From CAYZXK01 sp964482395 (GTDB lineage Bacteria; Planctomycetota; Phycisphaerae; UBA1845; Fen-1342): DNA of 27,695 nt. Both the position numbers and the translations under genes were made by a program. The DNA is taken from contig CAYZXK010000212.1 of NCBI GenBank assembly GCA_964482395.1, positions 1 through 27,695 on the forward strand, given 5' to 3'. Of the stretch, positions 15,209-24,017 are shown in pieces. Every line of letters begins with the position of its first letter. The first letter of the stretch is position 1. The notes beneath the pieces are model-generated. The model searched no databases and had not been told where the DNA came from. It saw only the letters and a program-made list of their open reading frames with translations.

Positions 15209-18200
15209 GTGCGGTCTGACGGTCGCCTCATCTGCTGGTCGATCTGGTGGGCTGCCGGCTGTCGGCTGGCTGCGAGCGGGCCGGCCCGCGACCGGCTGCG
15301 GCCGGCGCTGCTGGCCGCCCTGCTGGCGACCGGCCTGACGGTGTCGGCCAAACCTCAGTACGACTTCGGCGACCAGCCCTTGCTGGCCTCGGCGGTCAGT
15401 GATCTGGACATCGAAATGCGTGGCCGGTGGGTGCGTCAATGGCGTGACCCGGCTGGGCCGCTGGTGTTGATGTTCAACGGCGGGTTCCAGCTCGACATGA
15501 ATCAGCGCCGGCTTTCAGCTAACAACGCGGTAGTGTGGATCGAGCCGGCCTATGAGGAGCAGGCGGGGGGCAAGTACTATGCCCTGACCGTCTACCTGGC
15601 CGAGAACGCGGAGGTCCGGGAGCCGGGCGGGACGATCACGCAGGACCGCGTGCTATTGGTTCGCGGCCTGCGCACGCGCGGTCAGATCATCAAGTATCAT
15701 GACGCTCACGCTCCGGAGAATGTGGAGGAGTCGCCGCTCTATCAGCAGGCGCTGCGTGATCGGCTGGCCCTGGAGGCGGCGGAGCAGGTCCCGGCGGTCG
15801 CCGCGCCGGAGGTCGCCCGGCCGGCGGAGGCCCCGCCTGGCAAGCCGCGGCCGCAGCGGGTGATTCGCTATCGTCTCCCGAACATCGAGCCGGCGCAGAC
15901 ACCCACTGGCGAGCGGGTCTTCGTCTCCACCGGCGGGGTCTACTTCTCGCAGGGCGGCGGGCCGGACTCGGCCATGCTGGAGATCCGGGCCGACAACGCG
16001 GTGCTGTTTCCGGTCGCCGGCAGCGAGGCCGAATTGTTCGGTCAGGGGCTGGAGGGCGAACGGAGTCGACAACCCGAATCGCGTTCGCCAGAACCACCAG
16101 AAGAGTCTCGGCCGCAAGTGGGGCCGGAAGGGGTGCCCGCGCCGGGCGAGGCGGCGTTGGGTCCGATCGCGCCCGGAGAGAAGGGCCGCGTGCAGGCGGT
16201 TTATCTTGAAGGCGACGTGGTCCTGTCGCTGGGCCACCGCTTCGTTCGGGCCGAGCGGCTGTACTACGATTTCGAGCATGATCGGGCCCTGCTTCTGGAC
16301 GCGGTTTTCCGGGCGGACGTTCCGGCCCGTCAGATTCCGCTGTACGTCCGGGCGGCCGAGATCCGTCAGCTTTCGGCCCGCGAGTTCGCCGCCGACAAGG
16401 CGATCGTCACCACCAGCGAGTTTTACACCCCCAGCTATCACGTCGGGGCCGATCGGGTATATGTCCGCGACCTGACCCGGCGGGACGCGGAAGGACGCTC
16501 GGTTGGGCCGATCGCCGGGGCTTATGAGATGCGCAACACGACCCTCAACGTCGAGGGCTTGCCGCTGCTGTGGTGGCCGTACAGCAAGGGCTCGCTCGAA
16601 TCCAGTGAAACTCTGCTGCGCCGCATCAGCAGTGGCTACAGCAGCAAACGCGGTTATGAGCTGGAGTCCGCCTGGTATCTGTTCAACCTGCTGGGCATCC
16701 AGCCGCCGGAAGGCTTCGATGCCACGCTGCTGCTGGATTACTTCTCCCGGCGGGGACCAGCGGTCGGCGCCAATGTCGATTATGCTCGTGAGCGGTACTA
16801 CGGGCTGTTGCGGAGCTACTTCATTTACGACCAGGGCGAGGACACGCTGGGCCCGTTGCGCCGGCGGGAGGAAGAGCCCAGCACGCCGACCCGCGGGCGG
16901 GCCCTGTGGCGGCACCGGCATTACCTGCCTTATGACTGGGAGCTGACGCTGGAAGCCTCATACGCCAGCGACCCATATTTCCTGGAGGAATACGAGAAGT
17001 CGGAGTGGTTCGAGGGCAAAGAGCAGGAGACCGCCATCTATCTCAAGCGGGCCAAGGGCGTCCAAGCGCTCACCTTCCTGGCCAACTGGCGGCTGCTGGA
17101 CTTCGTCACCCAGACCGAGCATCTGCCCGAAGCCGCCTACCGGCGGATCGGCGACACCTTCCTCAGTCCGCTGGTGCTCTACCATGAATCGCGGATCGGC
17201 GAGGTGCGCTACCTCCCGGACGACCGGCACCATTTCCAGCGCCGGGACTTCAGCAACCTCAGTCGGACCGACCTGACCTTCCGGGCCGACCTTCGGCAAG
17301 AGGCCGAGCTGCCGCTGAAACTGGGACCGCTGAATCTGGTCCCGTTCGGGTCGGTCCGGGGCAGCTACTGGGACGGCGAAGCCCTGCGCGAGGGCACGAT
17401 GTGGCGCGGCCTGGGCGTATACGGAGTGCGCGGCGGGACCAGCTTCAGCCGGGTATTCGACCAGATCAATTCCGAGTTGCTGGACATCCACCGCATCCGC
17501 CACATCATCAAGCCCGACTACGCCTTGTGGTGGGCCAACAGCAACACCCGCAGCGAGCTGCTCACCCCCTTCGATTACGGCATCGAGACCATCGACCCCT
17601 TCTACGGAGCCACGCTCGGCCTGCGCCAAGTGTGGCAGACCAAACGCGGGCCGGAAGGGCAGCGCCGGACCGTCGATCTGCTGATGTTCAACCTGGAAAT
17701 GGGCCTGTTCGGCAACACCGACGGCCGCCACGAGGGTTCCAACGGCTATGCCAACCCCCTGCGGCCGGAGAACAGTCGGGCCCGCAACTACTTGGCCGGC
17801 GACTTGACCTACCGGCTCAGCGACACCACCAGCCTGCTTTACGACTTCAACTTCGACCTCAACGACCGGTCGTTTGACCGGCATGATGTCTCGCTGGCCA
17901 TCGAGCGCAGTCCGCGGCTGTCGTACGTGCTGGGGTCGCGGTACGCCGGCGACATCGAGATGAGCCTGCTGGGCGGGGGCTACAACTACAAGCTGACCGA
18001 GAAACACCTTACCGGGCTCCGGGCCTGGTGGGACGCCGACAGCGGCCAGTTCGGCGAAGTCACTTTCTCCTACGTCCGCAAACTCCCCCGCTGGTATCTG
18101 GGGGTTAACTTCGAGTACGACAACCTCAGCGACGACCTGTCGATCTCCCTGTCGCTCTGGCCGGAAGGCATCCCGGAGTGGACCCTCGGCTCTCGACGCT

Positions 18201-18238
18201 TCACCGGCCTGGGCACTTCGACCGGCATCCGGCCCTGA
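15209..18238 (+). CDS. lptD: LptD/OstA-like outer-membrane LPS-assembly protein
   Basis: LptD is the outer-membrane beta-barrel that inserts lipopolysaccharide into the outer leaflet. The product is 1009 residues. A hydrophobic signal segment (~residues 31-45, ending VSA) leads into periplasmic OstA-type beta-strand repeats, clearest at ~327-400 (GDVVLSLGHRFVRAERLYYDF, RALLLDAVFRADV). The C-terminal ~550 residues have the alternating aromatic, barrel-like pattern of the LptD C-terminal domain, with the conserved-type segment IRHIIKPDYALWW near 763-775. A Pro/Glu/Gly-rich insert (~281-326) breaks the periplasmic part. The start is GTG 15209 with a weak ribosome-binding site; no ATG is available nearby. 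The protein is larger and diverged from proteobacterial LptD (~780 residues), so the symbol is by family resemblance. No lptE or lptA is adjacent. Confidence 0.8.
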   Translation: MRSDGRLICWSIWWAAGCRLAASGPARDRLRPALLAALLATGLTVSAKPQYDFGDQPLLASAVSDLDIEMRGRWVRQWRDPAGPLVLMFNGGFQLDMNQRRLSANNAVVWIEPAYEEQAGGKYYALTVYLAENAEVREPGGTITQDRVLLVRGLRTRGQIIKYHDAHAPENVEESPLYQQALRDRLALEAAEQVPAVAAPEVARPAEAPPGKPRPQRVIRYRLPNIEPAQTPTGERVFVSTGGVYFSQGGGPDSAMLEIRADNAVLFPVAGSEAELFGQGLEGERSRQPESRSPEPPEESRPQVGPEGVPAPGEAALGPIAPGEKGRVQAVYLEGDVVLSLGHRFVRAERLYYDFEHDRALLLDAVFRADVPARQIPLYVRAAEIRQLSAREFAADKAIVTTSEFYTPSYHVGADRVYVRDLTRRDAEGRSVGPIAGAYEMRNTTLNVEGLPLLWWPYSKGSLESSETLLRRISSGYSSKRGYELESAWYLFNLLGIQPPEGFDATLLLDYFSRRGPAVGANVDYARERYYGLLRSYFIYDQGEDTLGPLRRREEEPSTPTRGRALWRHRHYLPYDWELTLEASYASDPYFLEEYEKSEWFEGKEQETAIYLKRAKGVQALTFLANWRLLDFVTQTEHLPEAAYRRIGDTFLSPLVLYHESRIGEVRYLPDDRHHFQRRDFSNLSRTDLTFRADLRQEAELPLKLGPLNLVPFGSVRGSYWDGEALREGTMWRGLGVYGVRGGTSFSRVFDQINSELLDIHRIRHIIKPDYALWWANSNTRSELLTPFDYGIETIDPFYGATLGLRQVWQTKRGPEGQRRTVDLLMFNLEMGLFGNTDGRHEGSNGYANPLRPENSRARNYLAGDLTYRLSDTTSLLYDFNFDLNDRSFDRHDVSLAIERSPRLSYVLGSRYAGDIEMSLLGGGYNYKLTEKHLTGLRAWWDADSGQFGEVTFSYVRKLPRWYLGVNFEYDNLSDDLSISLSLWPEGIPEWTLGSRRFTGLGTSTGIRP

Positions 18239-18433
18239 GTCCGACCGGGCCCGGCCGCAGGGTATCCGTCGCGCTTGCAGTCGGCTCCCGAGGGTGCTCA
18301 GCGGGTCGTTTTTATCGGAAGGTGGCTGCTTTCGGATAGGTTCTCCGCGCCCGGAATCCATCTTGCCCATCATTCCTCCGATACTGGCTGACGGCAAGCG
18401 CAAGGTGTGGCTGCCTTGGCCTTCGGTTCCCTT

Positions 18434-18440
18434 TGGAGGA
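18434..18440 (+). promoter_or_regulatory. Shine-Dalgarno deciding the fliD start
   Basis: TGGAGGA lies 5 nt before GTG 18446. It selects this GTG over the longer open frame from 18407 and over an out-of-frame ATG at 18441. Confidence 0.75.
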
Positions 18441-18445
18441 ATGCC

Positions 18446-21400
18446 GTGGGCACGATTACCAGCGGCGTGGGGCTCGTTTCCGGCCTGAATTATCAGAATA
18501 TCGTGGAGCAGTTGATCGCCATCGATGCCCGGCCGCGGGATCAGCTTCAGACCCGGATCAGCAACATAAACGCGCAGAAGGCTGCATATCTGGAGATTTC
18601 TGCGCGAATCACCGCGATGCTGTCGCGCCTGAACGTGCTGATCCGGACAGATTCATTCCGGTCCGTCTCGGTCAGCTCGTCTTCGCCGAGCGTGTTGTCG
18701 GCCAGCGGCGGTTCCGGACTGGCCGAGGGGAGCTACAGCTTCGTGGTCCGGGCCCTGGCCTCGACCCACCAGTTGGTGAGTCGGGGCTTTTATGACCGCA
18801 AGGCCCCGCTGACCGCCGGCACGCTCACCATCGAGTCGGCCCAAGCCCGGGTCAATAACGCCACCCGGCTGGACGAGCTGAACGGCCACACCGGCGTCCA
18901 TCGCGGCTCGCTGAAGATCACCAACGGCTTGGGACAGGAAGCGGTGATCAATGTCAGCGACGCCCTGACCGTGCAGGACGTGGTGGACAAGATCAACGCG
19001 GCCGGCATCCAGGTCAGCGCCCGGGTCGATGGAGACCGGCTGGTTCTTTCGGACGGGTCGGGTGGAACCGGCGGCCTGCGGGTGCAGGAAGTCGGCGGCG
19101 GACGCACCGCGTCCGACCTGGGCTTCGGGGTCGGCCACGCCTACGCCCCGGATGGCCAGCTTGCCGGCAGCAGCATCATGTATCTGGCGACTTCCACGCC
19201 GACGGCCAGCCTCAACGACGGGCTGGGTATCCGAGCCGCACCTGCGGGCGGCGACTTCACGATCGAAGCCGGCGGCGCGCAGATCAGCGTCGGCTTGAGC
19301 GACATCCTCACGCCGACCGTCCGACTCGAACGCCTCAACCATGGGCAGGGCGTCCGTCTGGGCCAGGTCCGGATCACCTCTCGCGACGGCACCCTGGCCA
19401 CCGTGGACCTGACCGGCGCCAAGACCATCGCTGACATCAAGCAGGCGATCGAATCGGCCTTCGGCGACTCCCGCATCACCGTGACGCTCACTGGTAGCCG
19501 GCTGATAATCAGCGACAAGACCGACACCAGCAAGCTGGAAGCCGGCCAGGTGCGTGACTTGTTGATCGAGGACCTGAGCGGGTATGCCGCTCGCGACCTG
19601 GGTATCGACGGACAGTCGTCCAAGGGCAAGATCAATGGCCGCGACATCCTGCACATGACCACCTTGGCCGACGTCATCAGCGCCATCAACTATGCGGATG
19701 GTAACCTGGGTACCGACGGCAAGCCCCTGGTGACAGCCTTGGTCGCGGGCGACGGTCGCGGCCTGGTGCTCACCGGGAGCGGCCCGCTGGTGGTTACCGG
19801 CCCGGCCGCCGGGGTCAACTCGCGGGCCCTTTGGGACCTGGGCTTTCAGGAAGGCACCTACGACGGAACGATGACCGGGGCCCGGATTATCGGCAGCATC
19901 AACACGGTGATGCTGAAGACGCTCAACGGCGGGTCCGGAGTGTCCGGGACCACCATGCAGATTGCCGCCAACGGCAGGTCCGCCACGCTGGACTTGACCG
20001 GCGTGGAAACCCTGGCCGAGGTGATCGACCGGATCAACCGGGCCACCGACGCCGGCGGACAGAGCCTGGGGATCGAAGCGGCCTATGACGCCACCGGAAC
20101 CCGGCTGATGGTCAGCAACCTGATCGATGACAGCCCGATTACAATCAGCGGCGATTTTGCCGAATCGCTCGGTCTGGCTCAGAGCGGTACCTTGATTCGG
20201 AGCAATAACCTTCAGCGGCAGTACATCTCCGAGACCACCCGCCTGGACAGTCTGAATGCGGGAAGGGGCGTTTCGCGCGGGCGCTTCAAGATCACCAGCT
20301 CGACCGGGGCCAGCGCCACGGTCAACCTGTCCGGCTCAATCCGGACGTTGCAGGACGTGATCGACGCGATCAACGATCTGAAGATTGGCGTGCAGGCCGG
20401 CATAAACGCCACCGGAGACGGGCTGCTGATCACCGACACGGCCGGCGGCGCCGGAACCCTGAGGATCGAGGAGGACGGCGGCACGACCGCCCGGGACCTC
20501 AATATCCTGGGCAACGCCCGGGACGGACAAATCGACGGTTCGATGGAATTCAAGATTCAGATCGGGGGCAGCGACACGCTGGAGAGCCTGGCCGGTCGGA
20601 TCGGCTCGGAAACCACGCTGGCGACCGCCGCCCTGCTCAACGATGGAACCGGGTTGGCTCCCTACCGTCTGAGCATCGCGGCCCGGGCCAGCGGGGCGGC
20701 CGGTGAGCTGATCGTCGACGACAGCGATACCGGCTTGGCCATAACCGCGCTGACACGGGCTCAGGATGCCCGGGTGTTTTTCGGAGCCAGCAGCGAAAGC
20801 GGCGTCCTGCTCACCAGCTCCAGCAACACCTTCGAGAATGCCATCCATGGGCTGACCCTCACCATCAACGCGGTCGACGACAAACCCGTCACCGTGGTGG
20901 CGACCCGGAAGATTGACACTCTGCTGACCGCCCTCAAAGGGTTGGTGGACGACTTCAATTCGGCCATGGAACGGATCAACAAGGCCGGGGCTTACGACGC
21001 CGAGACGCAAGTGGCCGGGCCGCTTCAGGGCGAGGGGACGCTGCGGATCATCCAGAGCCGGCTGCACCGGATGTTCACCGGGACGGTGTACGCCGGCGGA
21101 GTGCTCAGACGCCTCTCCGACGTGGGCATCACGCTGGAAAGCGGCAATAAGTTGAGCTTTGAGGAGCAGAAGTTCCGCGACGTTTACCAGGCTGACCCGA
21201 CCGCCGTCGAGCGGCTCTTCACCGACAGTGAGTATGGCCTGGCGGTCCAGATCAAAGCCCAGGTTGAGCAGATGACCGACAGTGGCGGCCTGATCGACAG
21301 CCAGACCAAGACGCTGGAAAACCGCCAGGAGCTGCTCAACGATCGGATCAGCGAACTGAATGAGCAATTGGAGCGGAAACGGGCCCGGCTACTGCGTCAA

Positions 21401-21514
21401 TTCCAGGCGATGGAATCGGCTTTGGCCCAGTTGCAGTCGCAGCAGACGGCCCTCAGCAACTTGTCGTCCCTGGCAAACAATCTGCTCAACAACACGCTGT
21501 CCAGCCGGCGCTAA
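18446..21514 (+). CDS. fliD: Flagellar filament cap protein FliD (hook-associated protein 2), enlarged
   Basis: FliD caps the flagellar tip and directs flagellin polymerisation. The product begins at GTG with the classic GTITSGVGLVSGLNYQNIVEQLIAIDARP. It ends with the FliD C-terminal coiled-coil segment (SQTKTLENRQELLNDRISEL, RLLRQFQAMESALAQLQSQQ). At 1022 residues it is about twice the E. coli protein. The extra length comes from a central region with at least four diverged copies of a flagellin hook-IN-like unit, starting near residues 139, 292, 486 and 597. Each copy reads roughly L..LN.G.GV..G...I....G..A.V.L....T..DV...IN followed by a beta hairpin. These would form additional cap-head domains. 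The fliS chaperone gene follows 71 bp downstream. I see no clear sigma-28 or sigma-54 promoter in 18239-18445. Confidence 0.93.
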   Translation: MGTITSGVGLVSGLNYQNIVEQLIAIDARPRDQLQTRISNINAQKAAYLEISARITAMLSRLNVLIRTDSFRSVSVSSSSPSVLSASGGSGLAEGSYSFVVRALASTHQLVSRGFYDRKAPLTAGTLTIESAQARVNNATRLDELNGHTGVHRGSLKITNGLGQEAVINVSDALTVQDVVDKINAAGIQVSARVDGDRLVLSDGSGGTGGLRVQEVGGGRTASDLGFGVGHAYAPDGQLAGSSIMYLATSTPTASLNDGLGIRAAPAGGDFTIEAGGAQISVGLSDILTPTVRLERLNHGQGVRLGQVRITSRDGTLATVDLTGAKTIADIKQAIESAFGDSRITVTLTGSRLIISDKTDTSKLEAGQVRDLLIEDLSGYAARDLGIDGQSSKGKINGRDILHMTTLADVISAINYADGNLGTDGKPLVTALVAGDGRGLVLTGSGPLVVTGPAAGVNSRALWDLGFQEGTYDGTMTGARIIGSINTVMLKTLNGGSGVSGTTMQIAANGRSATLDLTGVETLAEVIDRINRATDAGGQSLGIEAAYDATGTRLMVSNLIDDSPITISGDFAESLGLAQSGTLIRSNNLQRQYISETTRLDSLNAGRGVSRGRFKITSSTGASATVNLSGSIRTLQDVIDAINDLKIGVQAGINATGDGLLITDTAGGAGTLRIEEDGGTTARDLNILGNARDGQIDGSMEFKIQIGGSDTLESLAGRIGSETTLATAALLNDGTGLAPYRLSIAARASGAAGELIVDDSDTGLAITALTRAQDARVFFGASSESGVLLTSSSNTFENAIHGLTLTINAVDDKPVTVVATRKIDTLLTALKGLVDDFNSAMERINKAGAYDAETQVAGPLQGEGTLRIIQSRLHRMFTGTVYAGGVLRRLSDVGITLESGNKLSFEEQKFRDVYQADPTAVERLFTDSEYGLAVQIKAQVEQMTDSGGLIDSQTKTLENRQELLNDRISELNEQLERKRARLLRQFQAMESALAQLQSQQTALSNLSSLANNLLNNTLSSRR
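18862..20475 (+). repeat. Four diverged hook-IN-like repeats inside fliD
   Basis: Protein-level repeats begin near 18862 (TRLDELNGHTGVHRG), 19316 (VRLERLNHGQGVRLG), 19903 (VMLKTLNGGSGVSG) and 20236 (TRLDSLNAGRGVSRG). Each continues for ~75-85 residues through an 'I..IN' helix. They are not near-identical at the DNA level, so the duplication is old. Confidence 0.8.
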
Positions 21515-21585
21515 CCCGGGTATTGAGGGCCCTCGAGCCGGGGCCTGCTGGCCTTCTTGAAGCAGCTTTGCGGAAGACTGTTGAT

Positions 21586-22053
21586 ATGAATCCCAACCCG
21601 AGTGTGTCGCAGGAATACCTGAGAAATGCGGTCCTGACCGCCCCGCCCGAGCAGTTGCAATTGATGTTGTATGATGGTGCGATTCGCTTCGCGACTCGCG
21701 GACTGGAAGCTATCCGGGTCAAGGATCGGGAAGCGGCCTTCAACGCCCTGGACCGCGCCCAGCGCATCGTGATCGAGCTGAGCAACGGGATCCGCCGGGA
21801 GATCAACCCCGAGCTGGCCGACCGCATGAGCGCCATTTACAGCTTCATCTACCGCCGGCTGGTGGACGCCAACATCCGTCAGGATGAACAGGCGGTAGAG
21901 GATGCCCTGCGGATCCTGCGTTACGAGCGCGAGACCTGGCTGCTGCTGCTGGAGAAGCTCAAGCAGGAATCGCAGGCCGCTTGTCCGACTTCCCAGCCAC
22001 AGGGCTCGAACGCCACCGCCGACCATCAGCCGGCGTTCACCGCCGAGGGTTGA
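21586..22053 (+). CDS. fliS: Flagellar export chaperone FliS
   Basis: FliS binds the C-terminus of flagellin in the cytoplasm and keeps it unpolymerised until export. The 155-residue product has the family pattern: 'QEYLRNAVLTAPPEQLQLMLYDGAIRF' at the N-terminus, then a four-helix bundle including ALDRAQRIVIELSNGIRREI and the IYSFIYRRLVDANIRQD segment. The last ~30 residues are a low-complexity Ser/Thr/Pro/Ala tail. ATG 21586 gives the typical start and follows GGAAGA ten bases upstream. It sits 71 bp after fliD, as in many bacteria, and is probably cotranscribed. Its 3' end overlaps the convergent glycosyltransferase by 17 bp. Confidence 0.92.
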   Translation: MNPNPSVSQEYLRNAVLTAPPEQLQLMLYDGAIRFATRGLEAIRVKDREAAFNALDRAQRIVIELSNGIRREINPELADRMSAIYSFIYRRLVDANIRQDEQAVEDALRILRYERETWLLLLEKLKQESQAACPTSQPQGSNATADHQPAFTAEG

Positions 22054-23857
22054 CCGCCGCCGGCCGCTTCGGCCACCATAGTCGGGTCGACTCCTCCGCG
22101 GTCTCCAGCAGGGTCGGCCGTCTTCCGATCAGATCAGCACGCAGCAGGATCGCGCCCCGGGCTGAAGTGGCGGGGGTGGAGAACCAGTGGACCGACGGCT
22201 CTGGGATGTTGCCGTAGGTGGCCACCGGCACGCTCACCGGAATCTCCACATAGGGCGTCCGGGCTGACAGATCGCGCAGGTAGGAGGCCATCGCCGGTGC
22301 ATCTCGCGCTGTCAGGAGGATCAGTGCCGGTCGCTCCTGGGGCCGGGGCATGGTGGCCGCGCCGCCCCCCGGGCTGCGAATACAGAGGTCGGGCCGATAA
22401 AACATAAGCGGCAGCTCGCCATAGCTGGTCAGCACTACATCGCCCGGCTCAGCCAGGTCGCTCACCGCGTTGAGGGCTATGCGGTCGGGGCCAACGAAAT
22501 CATGGGTAAGCTCGTAAATCAGCCCGATCAGCTCGAACCGGATGAAAGGTCGCTGACGGGTGCAGAAGTCAGGCGTGTGGCAATACAGGTAGATGGCTGA
22601 CTTGGGCAGCAGGTACTGGATCGGGACTGAGGCCACGCTGGTCAGGATCAGCGCCGCTGTGCCGACCGCCACACTGCTTGCCGCCAGCGGACTGCTTCGG
22701 ACGGCCGACTTCAATCGGTGGTACGCTCCCATGAGCGTCAGGCCCAAAATCAGCTTGGCCAGACTCATGAAGGGAATGACATAGCGCAACTGGGGAGTCG
22801 GCACGACGAAAGCCAGGGTGAGCATGCCCAGCAGCAGAATCGCTGTGCACGAAACTGCGACCCGCTGGGGTGTAGCCCATGATCCTGTGGTCCGTAAGGC
22901 TGGGACCAAGAAAAACACCGCGGCCGGGATAAGGAAGACCAGCGGGATGAACCATCCGTCCAGATAACACAGATGTGCCAGCAGGTTGGTCTTGTACACT
23001 GGTTTTTCTTCGGCCTGCGCGCCGAAGCGGTCCCAGTGCAGAATCAGACCCGGCAGGCACAGGAGGATTGCCAGGGCCGTTCCTGTTGCGGCTGCAACGA
23101 TTTGTCGTCGCCGGGCCTTGAGAATCCAGGCTGACGCCGCCAGGCCGGGCACAAGCGCTCCGAGCGTCGCGAAATCCGCGTAGAACTGGGCGGCGATCGC
23201 CAGGCCCCACGCCAGGGCCCAGCGCCGCCGCCGGCCGACCATAAGCTCGATGAAGGTCGCGACCACCAGCAGGCAAGTCAGAGCGCTGAGGCCATAGTAG
23301 CGACACTGCCGGCAGTGGAGCACGAAGGTGGCCGAGGTGGCCAGAAGCAGGCCGCTGAGCGTGGCGGCCCCCAGGCTCCGCCAGTGTCGCCAAGCGAACC
23401 AGGACACCAGCCCGACGCACAGGACGCCGCAAAGCGCAAATGGCAGCCGGACCGACCAGGCGTGCTCGCCCAGCAGCTTCAGGCTGGCCGCGGCCAGATA
23501 AAACTGGCCCCAGGGATGAAAGGTCCACAAGTAATCTGGGTTGAAACCGACCACCCGCTGGAGGATCAGATTGGGTCCGTTGAGGGCTTTGGGCACGCCG
23601 TTGCGGAGCACGCTCTGGGCCAGGACCGCGGTTTCGCCCTCGTCCTGCCACAGGTCGCGCTGCCCCAGGTTGGCCAGGCATAGCGTGATGGCGACCAGCC
23701 CCACCAGCGCCAGCAGCCAACCTCTCCAGCGGGTCGCGGTCGGCGGTTGCCCACGGGGTCCCGGCCTCTTTTGGAATGACCGCTGGCCCAAGCTACGTGC
23801 CATTCGGCTGGTCTCTTTCGGCGTTGCCGTGGTCGGCTTCCTGCGGTCGGCCAGCAT
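22037..23857 (-). CDS. GT-C-fold membrane glycosyltransferase (ArnT/GT39-like)
   Basis: The 606-residue integral membrane protein has about ten or more hydrophobic segments (first at ~47-62, others through ~420) and a soluble C-terminal domain (~430-606). The first extracytoplasmic loop carries D72-E73 in LWQDEGETAVLA. This acidic pair matches the catalytic position in ArnT and protein O-mannosyltransferase relatives, which use polyprenyl-phosphate-linked sugars. The likely role is transfer of a sugar to lipid A, protein or another envelope acceptor; the substrate is unknown. The start is uncertain. ATG 23857 gives a basic N-terminus without ribosome-binding site; ATG 23803 (MARSLGQRS) has AAGAGA upstream and may be the true start. 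The neighbouring flagellar genes raise flagellin glycosylation as a possibility, but the gene is convergent and not in their operon. Confidence 0.82.
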   Translation of the reverse strand: MLADRRKPTTATPKETSRMARSLGQRSFQKRPGPRGQPPTATRWRGWLLALVGLVAITLCLANLGQRDLWQDEGETAVLAQSVLRNGVPKALNGPNLILQRVVGFNPDYLWTFHPWGQFYLAAASLKLLGEHAWSVRLPFALCGVLCVGLVSWFAWRHWRSLGAATLSGLLLATSATFVLHCRQCRYYGLSALTCLLVVATFIELMVGRRRRWALAWGLAIAAQFYADFATLGALVPGLAASAWILKARRRQIVAAATGTALAILLCLPGLILHWDRFGAQAEEKPVYKTNLLAHLCYLDGWFIPLVFLIPAAVFFLVPALRTTGSWATPQRVAVSCTAILLLGMLTLAFVVPTPQLRYVIPFMSLAKLILGLTLMGAYHRLKSAVRSSPLAASSVAVGTAALILTSVASVPIQYLLPKSAIYLYCHTPDFCTRQRPFIRFELIGLIYELTHDFVGPDRIALNAVSDLAEPGDVVLTSYGELPLMFYRPDLCIRSPGGGAATMPRPQERPALILLTARDAPAMASYLRDLSARTPYVEIPVSVPVATYGNIPEPSVHWFSTPATSARGAILLRADLIGRRPTLLETAEESTRLWWPKRPAAVNPRR

Positions 23858-24017
23858 AGCCGTCGGTCCGAATAAACACTAGCCGGCGAGCTGCCTGGAG
23901 CCTACGAGGTTGTTCCGGGCAAGCGGAAGAGGGGGCCGCGGGGTGTGGGTCAGGCGGCTGGCTGCGACCGCCACCGCACGCCTGGAGCCAGCCGGCTGGT
24001 GGGGATAAACTAAGAAC

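Noticed and set aside
16958..18403. 481-residue minus-strand ORF
   Set aside because: It is antisense to the lptD barrel region, with low-complexity Val/Gln/Gly composition typical of antisense high-GC frames.
18239..18445. Sigma-28 or sigma-54 promoter for fliD
   Set aside because: The TTATCGG at ~18311 resembles only the reverse of a sigma-28 -10, and no TGGCAC-N5-TTGC match is present.
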